Shown piece by piece: positions 24,036-36,369 of a stretch of 64,000 nucleotides of DNA; positions within the stretch are counted from its first letter, which is position 1, and each line of letters begins with the position of its first letter. The stretch covers positions 992,501 through 1,056,500 of the forward strand of contig JANTQA010000051.1 of assembly GCA_027625915.1 (NCBI GenBank). Reading direction: 5' to 3'. Under the pieces are notes generated by a model. The model saw only the letters and a list, made by a program, of their open reading frames with translations, made no database searches and had not been told where the DNA came from. The position numbers and the translations under genes are program-made. The stretch is from Anaeramoeba flamelloides. Taxonomy: Eukaryota; Metamonada; Anaeramoebidae.

Positions 24036-27000
24036 AAACTAAACTTAATAGAAAGAAAAAGAAAAATAAAATAGATAGAGTGATTCTTTGGTTACAATAA
24101 CTGTCTTTCCAAAATTGAGTTAGAAAAAATCCTTAAGGTAGAGTCTTTTATTACTCCAAACCTCAAAGAATTAATTATTTAAAATTTTATTTAATGGTTA
24201 CGAATGATCAAGTCTAACAAAGAAAAAATACCAAATTTTTTTTTATTGGATTTTCAAACATAACAATTTGCCATTTTGGATTGTTCTTTTTGGAAAAAAA
24301 TATTCAAGGTTGAAAATGGGACAGAGTAGAATGTAAGTTGAAAAATTGTTCAAAAAGTTTTGATTTTTTCCTTAATTTTTTCTTATTTGTATCTAATTTT
24401 ACAATAAAACCAGTCCCAAAACTGAGTAAGATAGTGAGAATCCAATATATAAAACAAATCGTTCGATTACCAATATTTACGAACGTTTTGTTTTCAAGAT
24501 TTGTGATTAAAATTGCAAACATTTGCAGAATTGATTTTTTTGGATTTTGTTGAGAAAGATTTTGAAAGTCATTTGAAATTGACTTCAAGAGTTTGAGTAA
24601 CGTATATGAAATCATTTTTTCCTATTTTCTGTATTGATCAGAAAAATTTTTGAAGAATAATATTAAGAAAAAATCTTTTGAATTCTTTGGATAATTAATT
24701 TGAAATTGGTAATTTTTTTTCGAATTGTTGTTTCTCGTTTATGATTATTTCAAAAAAAATGTAATAAATGAGTTAATGTCAAATACAACCACAGTATTTG
24801 ATTAAAAACTCTTGCTCTTGGGATTAATTCAGTTGAAATTGAACATGAAAAAAAAGGAAAAGCAAAAAATGATTAATATTTTTCAAAATAAGTGAAAAAA
24901 TAAAAAAAAAATTTTTCAATTCTTTCACTTTTCCTTTAAAAATTTTGATTTGGTTCATTTCGCTCTCGGTTTAATTCAAAATTTACAATTTGATAAAAAT
25001 TTTTCCAAAATTTCAGAACGATCTTTTTCCATAGTTTGTTCTAAAAGGAAAATACTGATCAACTCTATTAAAGTTCAATTGGTAATATTTTTATTGTATT
25101 TGAAAAAGAGGACTAGTCCATTATTTTATTTCATTTTTGAAGAAACAAATCAACTCTTTTTGCTTACATCAAAAAAATAATATTATAAAAGTAAAAACAT
25201 TCCTTCTCTTGAAAAGAAAAGGGTCATCAATCATTCCGAATATTGAAATTTTCTTTTTTTTCATTTCAACAAACTTTTTCTCCATAATTAAATTTATTCA
25301 GCTTTTGCAAAAAATATGAATCACCCTTCACTCAAATTATTCGTAAAAAAATAAAAGGAATTTATTTTCAGAATCGTTATACTTGAGAGTGGTTCTTAGG
25401 GTTTTAATTGGGGGTTCAGTTGTTGTCCTGAGTTATAATTTAAATCCCTAGAAAAAATAAATGTTAAATGAAATTTTGAGACAATTGTATTTCTTGAAGA
25501 GTGTATTGGAGTTGTTTTTTTTATTTCACAATTAGTAATATGAAAAATTTGTTTGCAAAAAATTAAATGCCTTTAAGATGTGTCAGATAATTTTGGAAAC
25601 ACCTTGAAAGATTGCCATTGGTCCAGTGTATATGTGGTTGTGGTGGGGGGGGGAGTTGTAAATTACGTTTTGAGAATTTGGAAAGATCAAAAAGATTTCT
25701 TGTTATTGTAACAGATATAAAAAAATATTTTCTCTTCGTTTTCCTTTTTTTTTAACAATTTGAGTTTTCAAAAAAGCAGATTTGTAATTTTTAGATTTAT
25801 TTTGTCTTTTAATATCAAACCAATTGGAATAAATTATTGTGTGAAATACAAATCCTAAACCCACCCGAAAGTAAGAAGTCAAAATGAAAAATTGATAATC
25901 AATGGGTATTTTATCCATTAGAATTTCAAAATCGAGGATAACAGTTCGTTAAAGGATTATAAATATTTTAACTTCTAATTCGTTTATCAATAATGTTTAC
26001 TGTTGTAAAAAAAAATTGGTCTTGTTAAAAAAACTGGAAAATATTTGTTTTATTATGATATCTGTAAAAATTTAATTTGATCAATTCATTGAAAAAGATC
26101 ATAATATTAGATTTTATAAAAAGTTTATAAGAATTCTAATGAATGACAATCTTTTCAGAAACATAAAGTTTAAGATACGTTCACTTAATTTCAATTTCCT
26201 CAAGATCTTCAAATTCAAAATGTTTAATAATCAATTACTTGACTTTTATTTAGAAAAAGTTGCAAAATTCATAAAAAGAACATTTTTTGGACAATTCTTA
26301 TCTTTTAAATCACATACCTTGAGAAATAACCCTTGTTCTTAAAACTGAATTATTTTTGTGAACTTGTAAATAAACTCTTTTATTTTTCTAACGATACACT
26401 TGGAAAAATGAACAATTTTTGTCTTTTCATTTTGAATTGTAAATTTTAGGAAAAAAAAAATGAAAAAATAGCATTTAATATCAATGATTTAAGGTCTAAC
26501 TTGTTGAATGGAGTTGAAAAAAATATCAAAATACTAAAACACTGAAGACTTATTTTTATGAAAACATTTCAAATGGCAAATATAAAAAATTACCTTAATT
26601 CTTAATTTTTTAAGATTTAATTTTCAAAATCAAGTATTTTTTTTTTCAAGAATCTTCTTGAACTATCTGAGTGAAATTGAAATTAAGTGAACACAAATTA
26701 GATGCTTTACTTCTTAAAGGGTTTTGTCCCTCTTTGAATTCTTATAAACTTTTTAAAATAGAAGATATTAAGATCTTTTTTATTGAATTTGACCAATTAA
26801 ATTTTTTACAGATATCATAAAAAAAAAATATTTTCCACTTTTTTCATAATCCCCACTTCGTGGAGACTAACAGTCGGCGGAAATTAATTTCTAAAAATTT
26901 AAAGTTGTTTGTAAAAGCTAATTTAGAAAAATAAAATGAAAAGAGAAATTTTTCCAAATTTTCACTTGTTTTTAGAATACTTTTAGATTACCCCCAACAT

Positions 27001-27468
27001 TCTAACCAGATAGAATATCACTCTTTTGGAGAACAAAAACAGTATATTAGAAAATTAATACAATTATTAAAATAATTTTTCGATCAAAATAGAAGTTTTT
27101 GATTTAGAATATAACAAATCTATTGGCACTAACTCACAAACCCCCTTTTTAAATTTAAAAACTCTACTTTGAATCAACAAGTCAGAATTTTATGTTGCAA
27201 GTTTTGTAAAATTTGTAAATTAGAAGATTTTGGATATTTTTGCTTACGAGTAATTGACTGAGTGTAGAGTTATCAAACATAGAAAAATGTGATATATACA
27301 AAATAAGTGTCATGGATTTTTCGAATTTAGCAGTTACCAAAAGTAACGAAAATGAAGAGAACGAAAAGACTAATTGAATTAAAAAAGTCAAAACTTCAAA
27401 CCCAAATTCAAACATATTTTGTAATCACAAATCTTGGAATATTTTTTTATTTTTTTTAACTTATCAAA
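24036..27468. other. Gene-poor interval
   Basis: Only short overlapping frames on both strands (for example 24304-24615) with no recognisable domains. A run of nine G lies near 25642. A short GC-richer patch, CCACTTCGTGGAGACTAAC, lies near 26852. No repeat with clear ends was found here. Confidence 0.5.
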
Positions 27469-30400
27469 ATGGGAAATTTCCAACCCCAACAAACGATCAA
27501 AAAAAGAAACCAAAAAAAGTATCTTCAAAAACTAGAAGCTTCTAAAAAAGGAAAATGTATCATGAATTCTCATGGCGACTTTCTGTATGCAAACAACCAA
27601 AGCCTCAAGTATTTTGGCTTTAGCAAAAGTAATTTTCAGGAGAAACACTTGAATGATCTGAACCCAAAGACCCAACCAAACACAAAAATGGACAACCAAC
27701 AATATGCAAATTTACAAATTGTTTATGCGACCCAGTTTGTGTTTTTATGATTTTATTTTAAATTTTTTGCAAATTAAGAATTTTTTTTTTTCTGATCATC
27801 TAATTTTTTCTCTTTACTAATTCGTTGGCGCATTGACAACCAAACGAACAGTTTAAAAAAGAACCAATTTCGAGAATTCCCTTGGCTATTTATCACAAAA
27901 GAAAAAGAATACTCAGCAACTATCAAAATTAAATTGATCCAATTGAATGGCTTATTGGCTGTCGAAATTACGATAATTACCAAGAAAATTTCAAACTTAA
28001 ATGGAAACCAGTATTCAAAGAGCTCAAAGTTAAGTTCTGCATTATCGAGCTCTTCTATACAGTTTCAAAAATTGGTTGTTGATAGTAACAGTCGGAAGAT
28101 TACTAATTTAAAAAAATCGAAAAATTCTAATAGCCTCTCTTCCTTTAGTAATTTTTCGCTTTCAAACGGTAACATTTTCACTTTTTTTTTTTTTTTTTTT
28201 TTGAATTTTGAAGGCTTTCTTAAACTGAACCTTATCTTCTATCTTTTTGATTTTTTGAAATTTGAATTCTCTTAGGCTCTGAGAATGAATCACTTGGAAG
28301 ACTAACACCAAGAGAGGAAAACAGAAACTTGCCAAAAGAGTTTCGGAACCAAAAGTTAATTTTCATCAATAAAGAGATGAAAAGAATTGTACAAAGCATT
28401 GATCAAATCAAAAAAACAAAAAAGAAAATGGAAACAAAACGACTCGTTTTGGTACACGAACTCTATATTGCATTGAATCAAAATAGGTATGTGAAAAAAA
28501 TTTTCCTTTTAAATTTTTCTTCAAATTTTACCTTCTTTTTATAAAAAATCCAAAACAAATTCTATTTAATCCAACAATAAAAATGAGAAAATTTTTGGGA
28601 AATGGGGTTGTTTTTAGTTGTTCGTAACCCTTTGAAAATACGTCATGGTTTGTTCTAAAAAAAATAATATTTGTTTTGTGATTTGCAAATCAAAACTTTT
28701 TACTGATCTACTTTTTGGATTAAGGTTTTGTAGAATCGTAAAATGTGAATGGTTCTTGAATTTTTTGCTTGCTTTACCTTATATCCCAAAAAGAAAACTT
28801 TTAAAAGTTCGTAAAAAAATTACAAAAACATTTGCAATCATACTTGTTTTAATTTTCTAAATTGAAAAATTCCGAACAATTTCCCCCATTCCAAAAGATT
28901 GACATTTACAAATTGTTCCATTCCAACAATAATTCAGAATTTTTCTCTTTTTGCTCAAAAAGGGAGTTTAATGAAAATCTCTAGAAACATCATTTTGAAT
29001 TGGTTTTGTAAAGATCTTTTTCGTGTGTTTTTCAACTACCCATAAGTAAAATATTTTGAGAATTTGAAATAAACATTTTTCCATTATCAAAATAAAAATA
29101 ATAGGATTTTCCTTGTCAAAAAAAAAAGTTAAACATCATTTTTAATTGTGAACCTTAAAAAAAATTTGAAAACAAAAAGTAAGAACAATTTATAAAAGAA
29201 AAAATAACCCTCACGAAAGATAAAAATGAGGATTAGTTACAATAACAGTTTTTTTAATAAGATCTTTTTGATTTATGATTTTCTATTGATTGACTAATTA
29301 TCCAACATTTGTTGAATAAAATTGACTATTTCTGTGATCTCAAAAATTTCAATATCCAAGAAGATTTAAATTGTGTTTTGTTGAGTTGGTTGAAAATAAT
29401 AGAATGATGAATTTGCCTTTTTTATTTTATTTCTTCATTTCTTTGATTTTACTTTTTGTTTTCAGGTTCTATTAAGGTTTCCAATTCAAAATGGTGTTTA
29501 ACTTTTTTTTTTTTTTCACTATTTTCCCCAAATGGTTAATTTTATTCATGACAGGAAAGTTTGGCACTTTTTTTTATACAGTTACTACGTTTTTAGGTGA
29601 AAACAGTGAAATAATGTATAAAATTACCCATGAATAAGTTATGTAATCCAAGTAATATTTGTCCAAGGAGAATTTCTTTGTGAAAAAATGAGAAATTTTC
29701 ACAATTTTAATAATTTTCACAATTTTTGCCTTGTTAGATCATGTAAAATTCTGATCCTAATATTTTAGAATTTCCATTTCAACTTTCAGAACTCACACTA
29801 TTTTCTAGAGCTGTTCTATATATTTTTTAAATTTTACTTTTACAAGTTTGAAATGTTCTCAAATTTGAAATGCACTTGAAAATCCCCAAAAGGTATTTTT
29901 TCAATTATTTTTTTTGTTATTTTCAATTTTCCTTTTCATTGAAAAACAAAGAAAAATAGTATACGTGAAAAGGTAAAGATGACAAAAAATGTTTTTTTTT
30001 TTGTCAAATTTTTTCTATGTGAAAATTTTTTTTGAGAAGCGAAAGTGAAATAACACAATTACTCAAAACTCTCAAGAGTGGGAACGTAGTCCTTAATATT
30101 TAGAGGTTTTTTTATTTCAATTCATACCCAAAGACAAAAATTCAAATTTAATGGCTTTGGCGATCTTTTAAGAATTCCAAACTTTTTAAGTCACGTTTTT
30201 TAATATTTTTTGGAATTTCTTCCATTTGAAAAAAAATTTTATGATTACATAACCAAATATAAAACAAGGGAAATGTTAAACTAATATATATAATCTCTTT
30301 TAAACACAATTATTCAAATTTTAGGGTATCATTTTTATTCTGTTTAAAATGCATGAAAAAATACTTAAATTTTCACATAACGAATTTCCAAATAATTTTA

Positions 30401-30712
30401 ATAGTAATTCCACCCATGATTTTGATTCAAGATTACATTTTTTTTTTTCGATGGGACATTCACTAAACAATCCATTTTACTCTTTGATCACTCATTCCTT
30501 TTTATCCTCTCGAAGATAAAAAAAAAAAATTGATAAGTTTGAATTGATTTTTTTCAAAAATAAATCTATTTTTGAATTTTTTAATAATTTATTATCTGTC
30601 ACAAATACATACCTTTATGAATAGTCAAACAATTTAGTTGATCAAATCCCTTTATTTATTTGGATTAGCAAAAAAGTACCAATAAAAAAATTATACAGAT
30701 AACATTATCAAA

Positions 30713-30756
<44 letters not shown>

Positions 30757-31735
30757 ATTTGTAAATTAAAAATGAAATAAACTTTAAATCTCAAATTTTT
30801 CCAAAAAAATTCTTTTTACATTTCATTCCTTTTTTATAAATTTAATAAATAGAAAAATCCCCGAAAAGGAAAAAAAGTGGGTCAAAAATAAAGAAAAACT
30901 ATATGATCTTGAAATCAAAAATTTGGTTGCCGAGGATCTTCATTTTAATATATTTATACATAAAAATAATATTTTGGAAACCTCTAACGAACAATTAACA
31001 AACATATTAAAAAACAATTCGAACTCTCAAACGATATTACAATTTAAATTAATCCAATTAAAAAAATATAAAATGAAAAAATCCTTATTAATCTCTCAAA
31101 ATGCAATTATTAAATGTCAAATCAAAAAAATCAAATTAGAAATAAAATCAAATGAATTAATAAATATTATTAAAAATGAAAATGCAAATTTAATGGAAAT
31201 GTACCAAGAGGAGCTACCGGAAAATATTTCAATTAAAAAGGGCAATAACGAATTAGAGGAAAGTGAACATACTCTGATTAAAAACTTCAAACCACCAACA
31301 ATTAAGGAATTATTTCAAAATGGAAAATTAAAAATTGATTATAATTTTATCCCATTTGAAATTTTACTTCAACACAAACAATGTAGAAAATATTTTTTAA
31401 CCTTTTTAGAATCAAATATGATGGAAGAAAATTTATTGTTTTATTCCGAAGTGCAAAAATTTAAAAAAACCAAAGAAAAAAATAGAATGAAAACAGCAAA
31501 AAGAATTTACGAACAATATATTAAAACCGGATCTCAAAAACAAATCAATTTAGAGGGGACAACAAGAGTTCAAATAGACACAGATATTTCCAAAAATAAA
31601 ATATCAAAAAATATTTTTAGTGAATCAGAAAGTGAAATATTTATGACCTTAATCAAAGAATGTTATCCTCGTTTTCTCAGCTCGGAAGATTATCTTGAAT
31701 TAAAACAAGTTGTCCCTTCATTTATGTGGAAATGA
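27469..31735 (+). CDS. PAS-RGS domain protein
   Basis: Four exons: 27469-27734, 27852-28168, 28276-28486 and 30853-31735. Donors are GTTTGT, GTAACA and GTATGT; acceptors end in CAG or TAG. Phases agree throughout, giving 558 aa from ATG 27469. Residues about 24-135 read as a PAS-like fold (KGKCIMNSHGDFLYANNQ, YFGFSKSNF, then closing strands after intron 1). A Ser-rich stretch follows, then a coiled coil across exons 3-4 (about 225-300). A C-terminal RGS box lies at about 435-550 (FEILLQHKQCRKYFLTFLES, EENLLFYSEVQKFK, IFMTLIKECYPRFLSSEDY). RGS domains speed GTP hydrolysis by G-alpha subunits; PAS domains sense small ligands or mediate pairing. I infer a regulated GAP for a heterotrimeric G protein. 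The third intron is 2366 nt against 107-117 nt for the others. The stop is followed at once by a long TTG repeat. Confidence 0.88.
29175..29465 (+). repeat. Dispersed repeat G, copy 2 (in intron)
   Basis: Inside intron 3 of the PAS-RGS gene. Collinear with 14040-14345 and 44755-45030, sharing AAGTAAGAACAATT, GATCTCAAAAATTTCAATAT-like, AAGATTTAAATTGTG and a terminal TTTTACTTTTTGTTTT. Confidence 0.5.
30714..30754. repeat. (AT)n microsatellite
   Basis: About 20 uninterrupted AT units within intron 3 of the PAS-RGS gene, about 100 bp upstream of its last exon. Similar AT runs occur at 34109-34137 and 43241-43267. Confidence 0.95.
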
Positions 31736-31747
31736 TTAGATTTGTAT

Positions 31748-31749
<2 letters not shown>

Positions 31750-31837
<88 letters not shown>

Positions 31838-31948
31838 GGTTGTTGTTGTTGTTGTTGTTGTTAATATTATTATATTCTTATTCTTTATTATTATTATTCT
31901 TATTATTCTTATTCTTATTCTTATTCTTATTCTTATTCTTATTTCATT
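31750..31948 (+). repeat. (TTG)n then (ATT/CTTATT)n microsatellite
   Basis: A run of about 37 TGT/TTG units (31750-31861) with one interruption starts 15 bp after the PAS-RGS stop codon. It grades into ATT and CTTATT repeats up to about 31948. Open frames of Leu or Val across it are artefacts of the repeat. If transcribed as 3' UTR it would give a long UUG tract. Confidence 0.95.
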
Positions 31949-34106
31949 AATATTTGTATTATTTTTATTTGATTTTATATTTGATTTTTTTTTCTATGAG
32001 CCTGCCTTTTTTACCACTTAATTTTATTTATCATTACTGGAATTTTATTGTTTTATCTAAATTCAAAACAGAATGAAAAAAAAATTAGAAATAAACTATT
32101 AATTATTCCTTTTTATTTTTTCTTTTTGAAAACTTTGAATTTTTATAACAATGTTCAAATTATATTTATTTAGTATCGAATTTAGATCTTATATCTTTAA
32201 AATATCTAATTAAATTTAATAAAAGTATAATTATACAACTTTATTTTTATTTTTTTTATTTTTCATTTTATTAAATTTAGATTTAAGAAAAAATTAAAAA
32301 AAAAAAGATAAAGGAATTAGTACTCTACAACAACAAGTGAAAATTTCAAAATATTTTATTGATGACATTCTCTACTTTGATTTTTTTATATGACAATAAG
32401 ATCATGAAAAAATTTTTTAAAAAAAAATTAAATTTTTACTAATTATTCGCTATTTGATAACCTTAATTATAATAAACAATATGAGTTAATAAAAAGATTT
32501 TTGATCTAAATTTTTTTTTGAAAGATATTTTTAAATTTAATTTGATAAAATCCAATTTTTCAGGTTCTAGAAAGATTTTTTTAAAATTTAATAGTAAAAA
32601 AAATTTTCAATTTTTTTTCATAGATATGAATTCATTTTATTATATTTTGATAGTATTTTAAATCTGATGAATATCTTTCAAACCGGGAAATAAATTATTT
32701 TTACTATTAAAGTTTTATTTGATTTTTTAAATTGGGAAAAAAATTATTTTTTATATTTTTCTGTTATGTTTTTGTTTTTTAATTTTTGAAATAAACATGA
32801 AAATTTACAAAAATTTTTGGTTTATTCCAAAAAGTAAAATAAAATACCTTTAGAAATTCCAGAATTTAAAAGAATTGAGTAAAATCTAGAATTTCTCTCC
32901 ATTCTTTTGAATTCCGAAAACCTAGGCACTTGAAGGCACTTTTTGTTAGCTTTTCTTGAGTTTTCTGTTTATTTGTAAAATCAATAGTTTTTCAATAGTT
33001 TTTTTTCGAGTTTTCTATTTATTTGTTAAGTGTTCTAGGTTTTTTTTAATGTTTTAAGTTTTATTTGTGAAGTGTTCTAGGTTTTATCTTTAGGTATAAA
33101 CCAAAAATTTTAATAAATTTTCTGTTTATTTCTAAAGTAAAAAAAACCCAATGAAAATCTATTGATTTTGCAAATAAATAATTTCATCAAAAAAAACCTA
33201 GTACACTTCACAAATAAAACTTAAAACCTTAAAAAAAACCTAGAAAACTTAACATATAAAACTGAAAACCACCTAAAAAGTTAGTTACTCTAATGAAACT
33301 TTCGTTAGGTTTTCCAGAATATAAAAAAATTTAGTAAAATCATCAAGATTTTACTGGATTCTTTTACATTCTGAAAAACCACTATTATTTTTTCTTGAGT
33401 TTTCTGTTTATTTTGAAAATTGATAAATTTTACCGTTAAAAGAGAAAACCTCAAGAAAACACCTGTTGGTTTTTAATTTTTGTATTAAATTGAAAATAAA
33501 ATAAATTTTCAGTTGGTTTCATAAAAGTAAAAAAAAAAAAAAAAAAACCTAGGCACTTGACAGCACTTGATGGCACTTGAAGAATTTACAATATTTATTA
33601 TTAGATTTTTTTTTATATTTGAGTTTTTTTAGATAAGTAGAGTGTTTTGAAAACTATCGTGTTATTATAACTTCAAAAAAATATATCCTAAAGTAGAAAA
33701 TAGGAAAATTCATCCTTACCCCCATTTTATAATTTTACCCCAAAATAGAACTTTTTTTCGAGATTGGAGGCTTTTAAAAAACACAGTACTATTAACAACA
33801 ATAAATACAACACCCTCAAGATTTTTAAGAACTGAAATGTTGATTATATTGTGAATGAACTCAATTAACAAGGACAAAAAGATAATTCTGGTAAGGGTTT
33901 ATTCCAACTTGAAATTACAATTTTTATTTTTTCATATTAGTGATTACTTGTCAATTTTTAAGAGAAATTCACAAAAAATCAAAGATCATTTATAAAAAAT
34001 AATAGATATTTGAAATAAATGTTAGGATACTATTTTGAATAGAATCACAGTATATATTTACTTTATGAACCAAATTTCAAAAAATATCACTCCTGAAATA
34101 ATAAAT

Positions 34107-34137
<31 letters not shown>

Positions 34138-35699
34138 CTTTAATATCCAAGTTCATCAAATAATTAAATTATATTAATAATCCATTTTTAAATTATACCA
34201 AACATATAAAAACGGGATATTTTTGAAAATAAAAAAAAAAAATAAAACCAAAAACAAAAAAAAATAATTAATCATAATTTATGAAATGAGTATTACTTAT
34301 TTTTTATTATTGAACTTTTAAGAAAAAAATTGAAGGAAAAGATTTTATGTAATCATTAAATTCCTTTTAAAATACAGAACTCAGTGTCAGTTTTTTACAT
34401 GAATATTTGTCTTTTTAAAGTTCTTTTTTTTCTTTTCCACATTATCTTTTTCAAAAAAAAATAGAAAAAGAAAGAAAAAATAAAAATAAGAAAAACTGAA
34501 ATCAAAAAAAAAAATAAAAAAAAAAAGAAGTGAAAACAAAAAGAAAAACAAAAATTTGAAAAAGTAAAAAAAATTTACTTAATGAGAAGAAAGGATTTTG
34601 ATCTAAAAATTGAAAAATTTTTTTGATCCAAAATTTGAAATAAACACACATTATGGTTTCTGAACATATAATAGAGCAAGTCAAAAAATTTTAAATAATC
34701 GATCACATATCCTTTTTTTCTCTCTTTCTCTCTTTCCTAATTGAGCTTCTTTTTTTTTTTTTTTTTATTAATAATAAAGTCGATTGTAGTTTAAATAACT
34801 TAAAAAAGTAATACAATTATTTGGGATTTTACATTTGTTATTTAAATTCAATAAAACAATGTTTAAATAATTGTCTTCTTAATACCATAAAGAAAAAATC
34901 AAATCTACTGATTTATCAAACTAAATATAATTATTTCTCTTTGAAATTTGAAAAAAGTTTATTTCCACCTTAATTACTTTAATTGGACGAAAATTGGTTT
35001 AACTAAGAATTGTTTCTAAATTAACATTTGTAAATATTACAGGTTGGAAACTTTATCTGAAAAAGGTACATAAAGGGAGAACCACAAGTTTTTTTCTTTA
35101 TTTCTTTTCATAGCAAATAAAAGATCCTTTTCAAAGGATTCAAATTACAATAGATTCAATTGGTGTAAAAGTATAATGGAAGATAAAAAGAATAACACTA
35201 TTTCTTAATATTTTGAACCCAGTGATCCCAAATTGTTATTTATAAAACTTGTAAAATGAGAAACTTGTTTTAATTTGTTTCTCGATCTTTGGACTGAAAT
35301 CTTTTAAGAAAACACTTTTAGAAAAAATGTGAGAGGACAACTAATAAGAAACAATGAAAGCTTTTAAATTCTTAAAAACACAAAGACTATTGAACGAATC
35401 AGGATATTGTAAGACAACCTTTCAGATTTGTCTTTAAAAATAACCAATATTTTTCAAAAATTATGATTGAACGAAAGGATTGTAAAAATATTCAACAAAA
35501 ATAAAAAGAAAAAGAAAAAGAAAAAGAAAAATATTTTTGATAAACTTTTCAAATTTATTGTTTAAAAGCTGATTGTTTATTCAGACTGATTTGTTAAAAA
35601 TTTATGTTTTGTTATTTTTTAATTTGTTTTTTTTTTTTTTTTTTTTGTATGCAAACTCTGAGAGTTAAACAAACTATTATTTAGTTTCTATGATTTGAC
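31949..35699. other. Gene-poor interval
   Basis: Contains the hairpin stretch 32810-33600, an AT microsatellite (34109-34137), purine-rich low-complexity sequence near 34430-34530 and an AAAAAG hexamer repeat at about 35498-35532. No gene was identified. Confidence 0.55.
32810..33600. repeat. Hairpin-rich repeat stretch
   Basis: Several inverted modules follow one another. The clearest pairs 33020-33090 with 33180-33255 (AAGTTTTATTTGTGAAGTG against CACTTCACAAATAAAACTT). Others pair AGAATTTAAAAGAATTGAGT with ATTCTTTTGAATTC near 32860-32920. Direct words GGCACTTGA and CCTAGGCACTTGA recur at 32925-32940 and 33548-33580. It shares vocabulary with 10130-10790 and with a fragment near 42645-42710. 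Confidence 0.55.
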
Positions 35700-36369
35700 T
35701 CAAATAATTACAAAGAAACTATAAACAATTTTGCCAACAAGAAAACCAGTAAGCGAACAAAGAAGGAAAAAATAGTAAATTGGATCAAATGCCAAACATT
35801 GAACAAAATTCAATTTAAAAAACAATTCTTCCGATCTGTTGCTATTTTGGTTCTTTTGCAAAGGCAAAATCTCACAAAAGATCTCCAAAATGTGTACCAA
35901 CTCTCTCTGTTAAGGAGTAGAAACTAAGAATAGCTTACTAACTTTTCAGGTTAACAAGCCAATTGGGCTGTCCAAAACAAATTTTTTTTCTTGTCAAAAA
36001 TTAATCAACCCGATAGGATATGTTATTATGGTTTGGAAATTTCTTTTTATGTTCTTTTTTTGCCTTTTTATATTCTTTGTGTTTTTTTTGAGTTTTGCTT
36101 GGTTTGTTTTGCTCTTCGTCTTGCTCCATTTGTATTAATTCTTTTTTTAAATCAAGAATCTTTTGTTGGCTTTCCATTTCATCCAGAAAAGAATTTATTG
36201 TTTCTTCAATTGACTCCGATTTGGTTTTGATTTTATTTGCCAATCCTGAAAGGAGTTTTTCGGATTTGTCTTTGTTTGTTTTGATTTCATTGTTATAATA
36301 TTCTATCATTTTATTTAATTCATCAATTTCTGAAAGGTACCTCTCATAGTCTTTGATGTTTTCTTCCAT
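35700..36369 (-). CDS. Small coiled-coil protein, possibly tail-anchored
   Basis: The main exon begins at ATG 36369 and codes about 100 residues of heptad-like coiled coil (YERYLSEIDELNKMIEYYNN onward), then a Lys-rich segment. Read through, it stops at 36001 (122 aa). An alternative two-exon model (36369-36010 joined to 35906-35700, phase 0, donor GTTGAT, acceptor CAG) gives 188 aa. That model ends in a hydrophobic stretch, FDPIYYFFLLCSLTGFLVGK, which would be a tail anchor. The donor is weaker than others in this window, so the second exon is uncertain. No family was recognised. A SNARE-like or tethering role would be only a guess from shape. Confidence 0.45.

Noticed and set aside
24304-24615. 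103-codon minus-strand frame with a hydrophobic segment, overlapping a plus-strand frame
   Set aside because: No domain, no neighbouring exon, and both strands are open, as expected by chance in low-stop local sequence.
28645-28860. 71-codon frame inside PAS-RGS intron 3
   Set aside because: It lies within a long intron, lacks any recognisable motif and is typical random AT-rich reading.
31726-32021. Poly-Leu and poly-Val frames
   Set aside because: Direct reading of the TTG/ATT microsatellite after the PAS-RGS stop codon.
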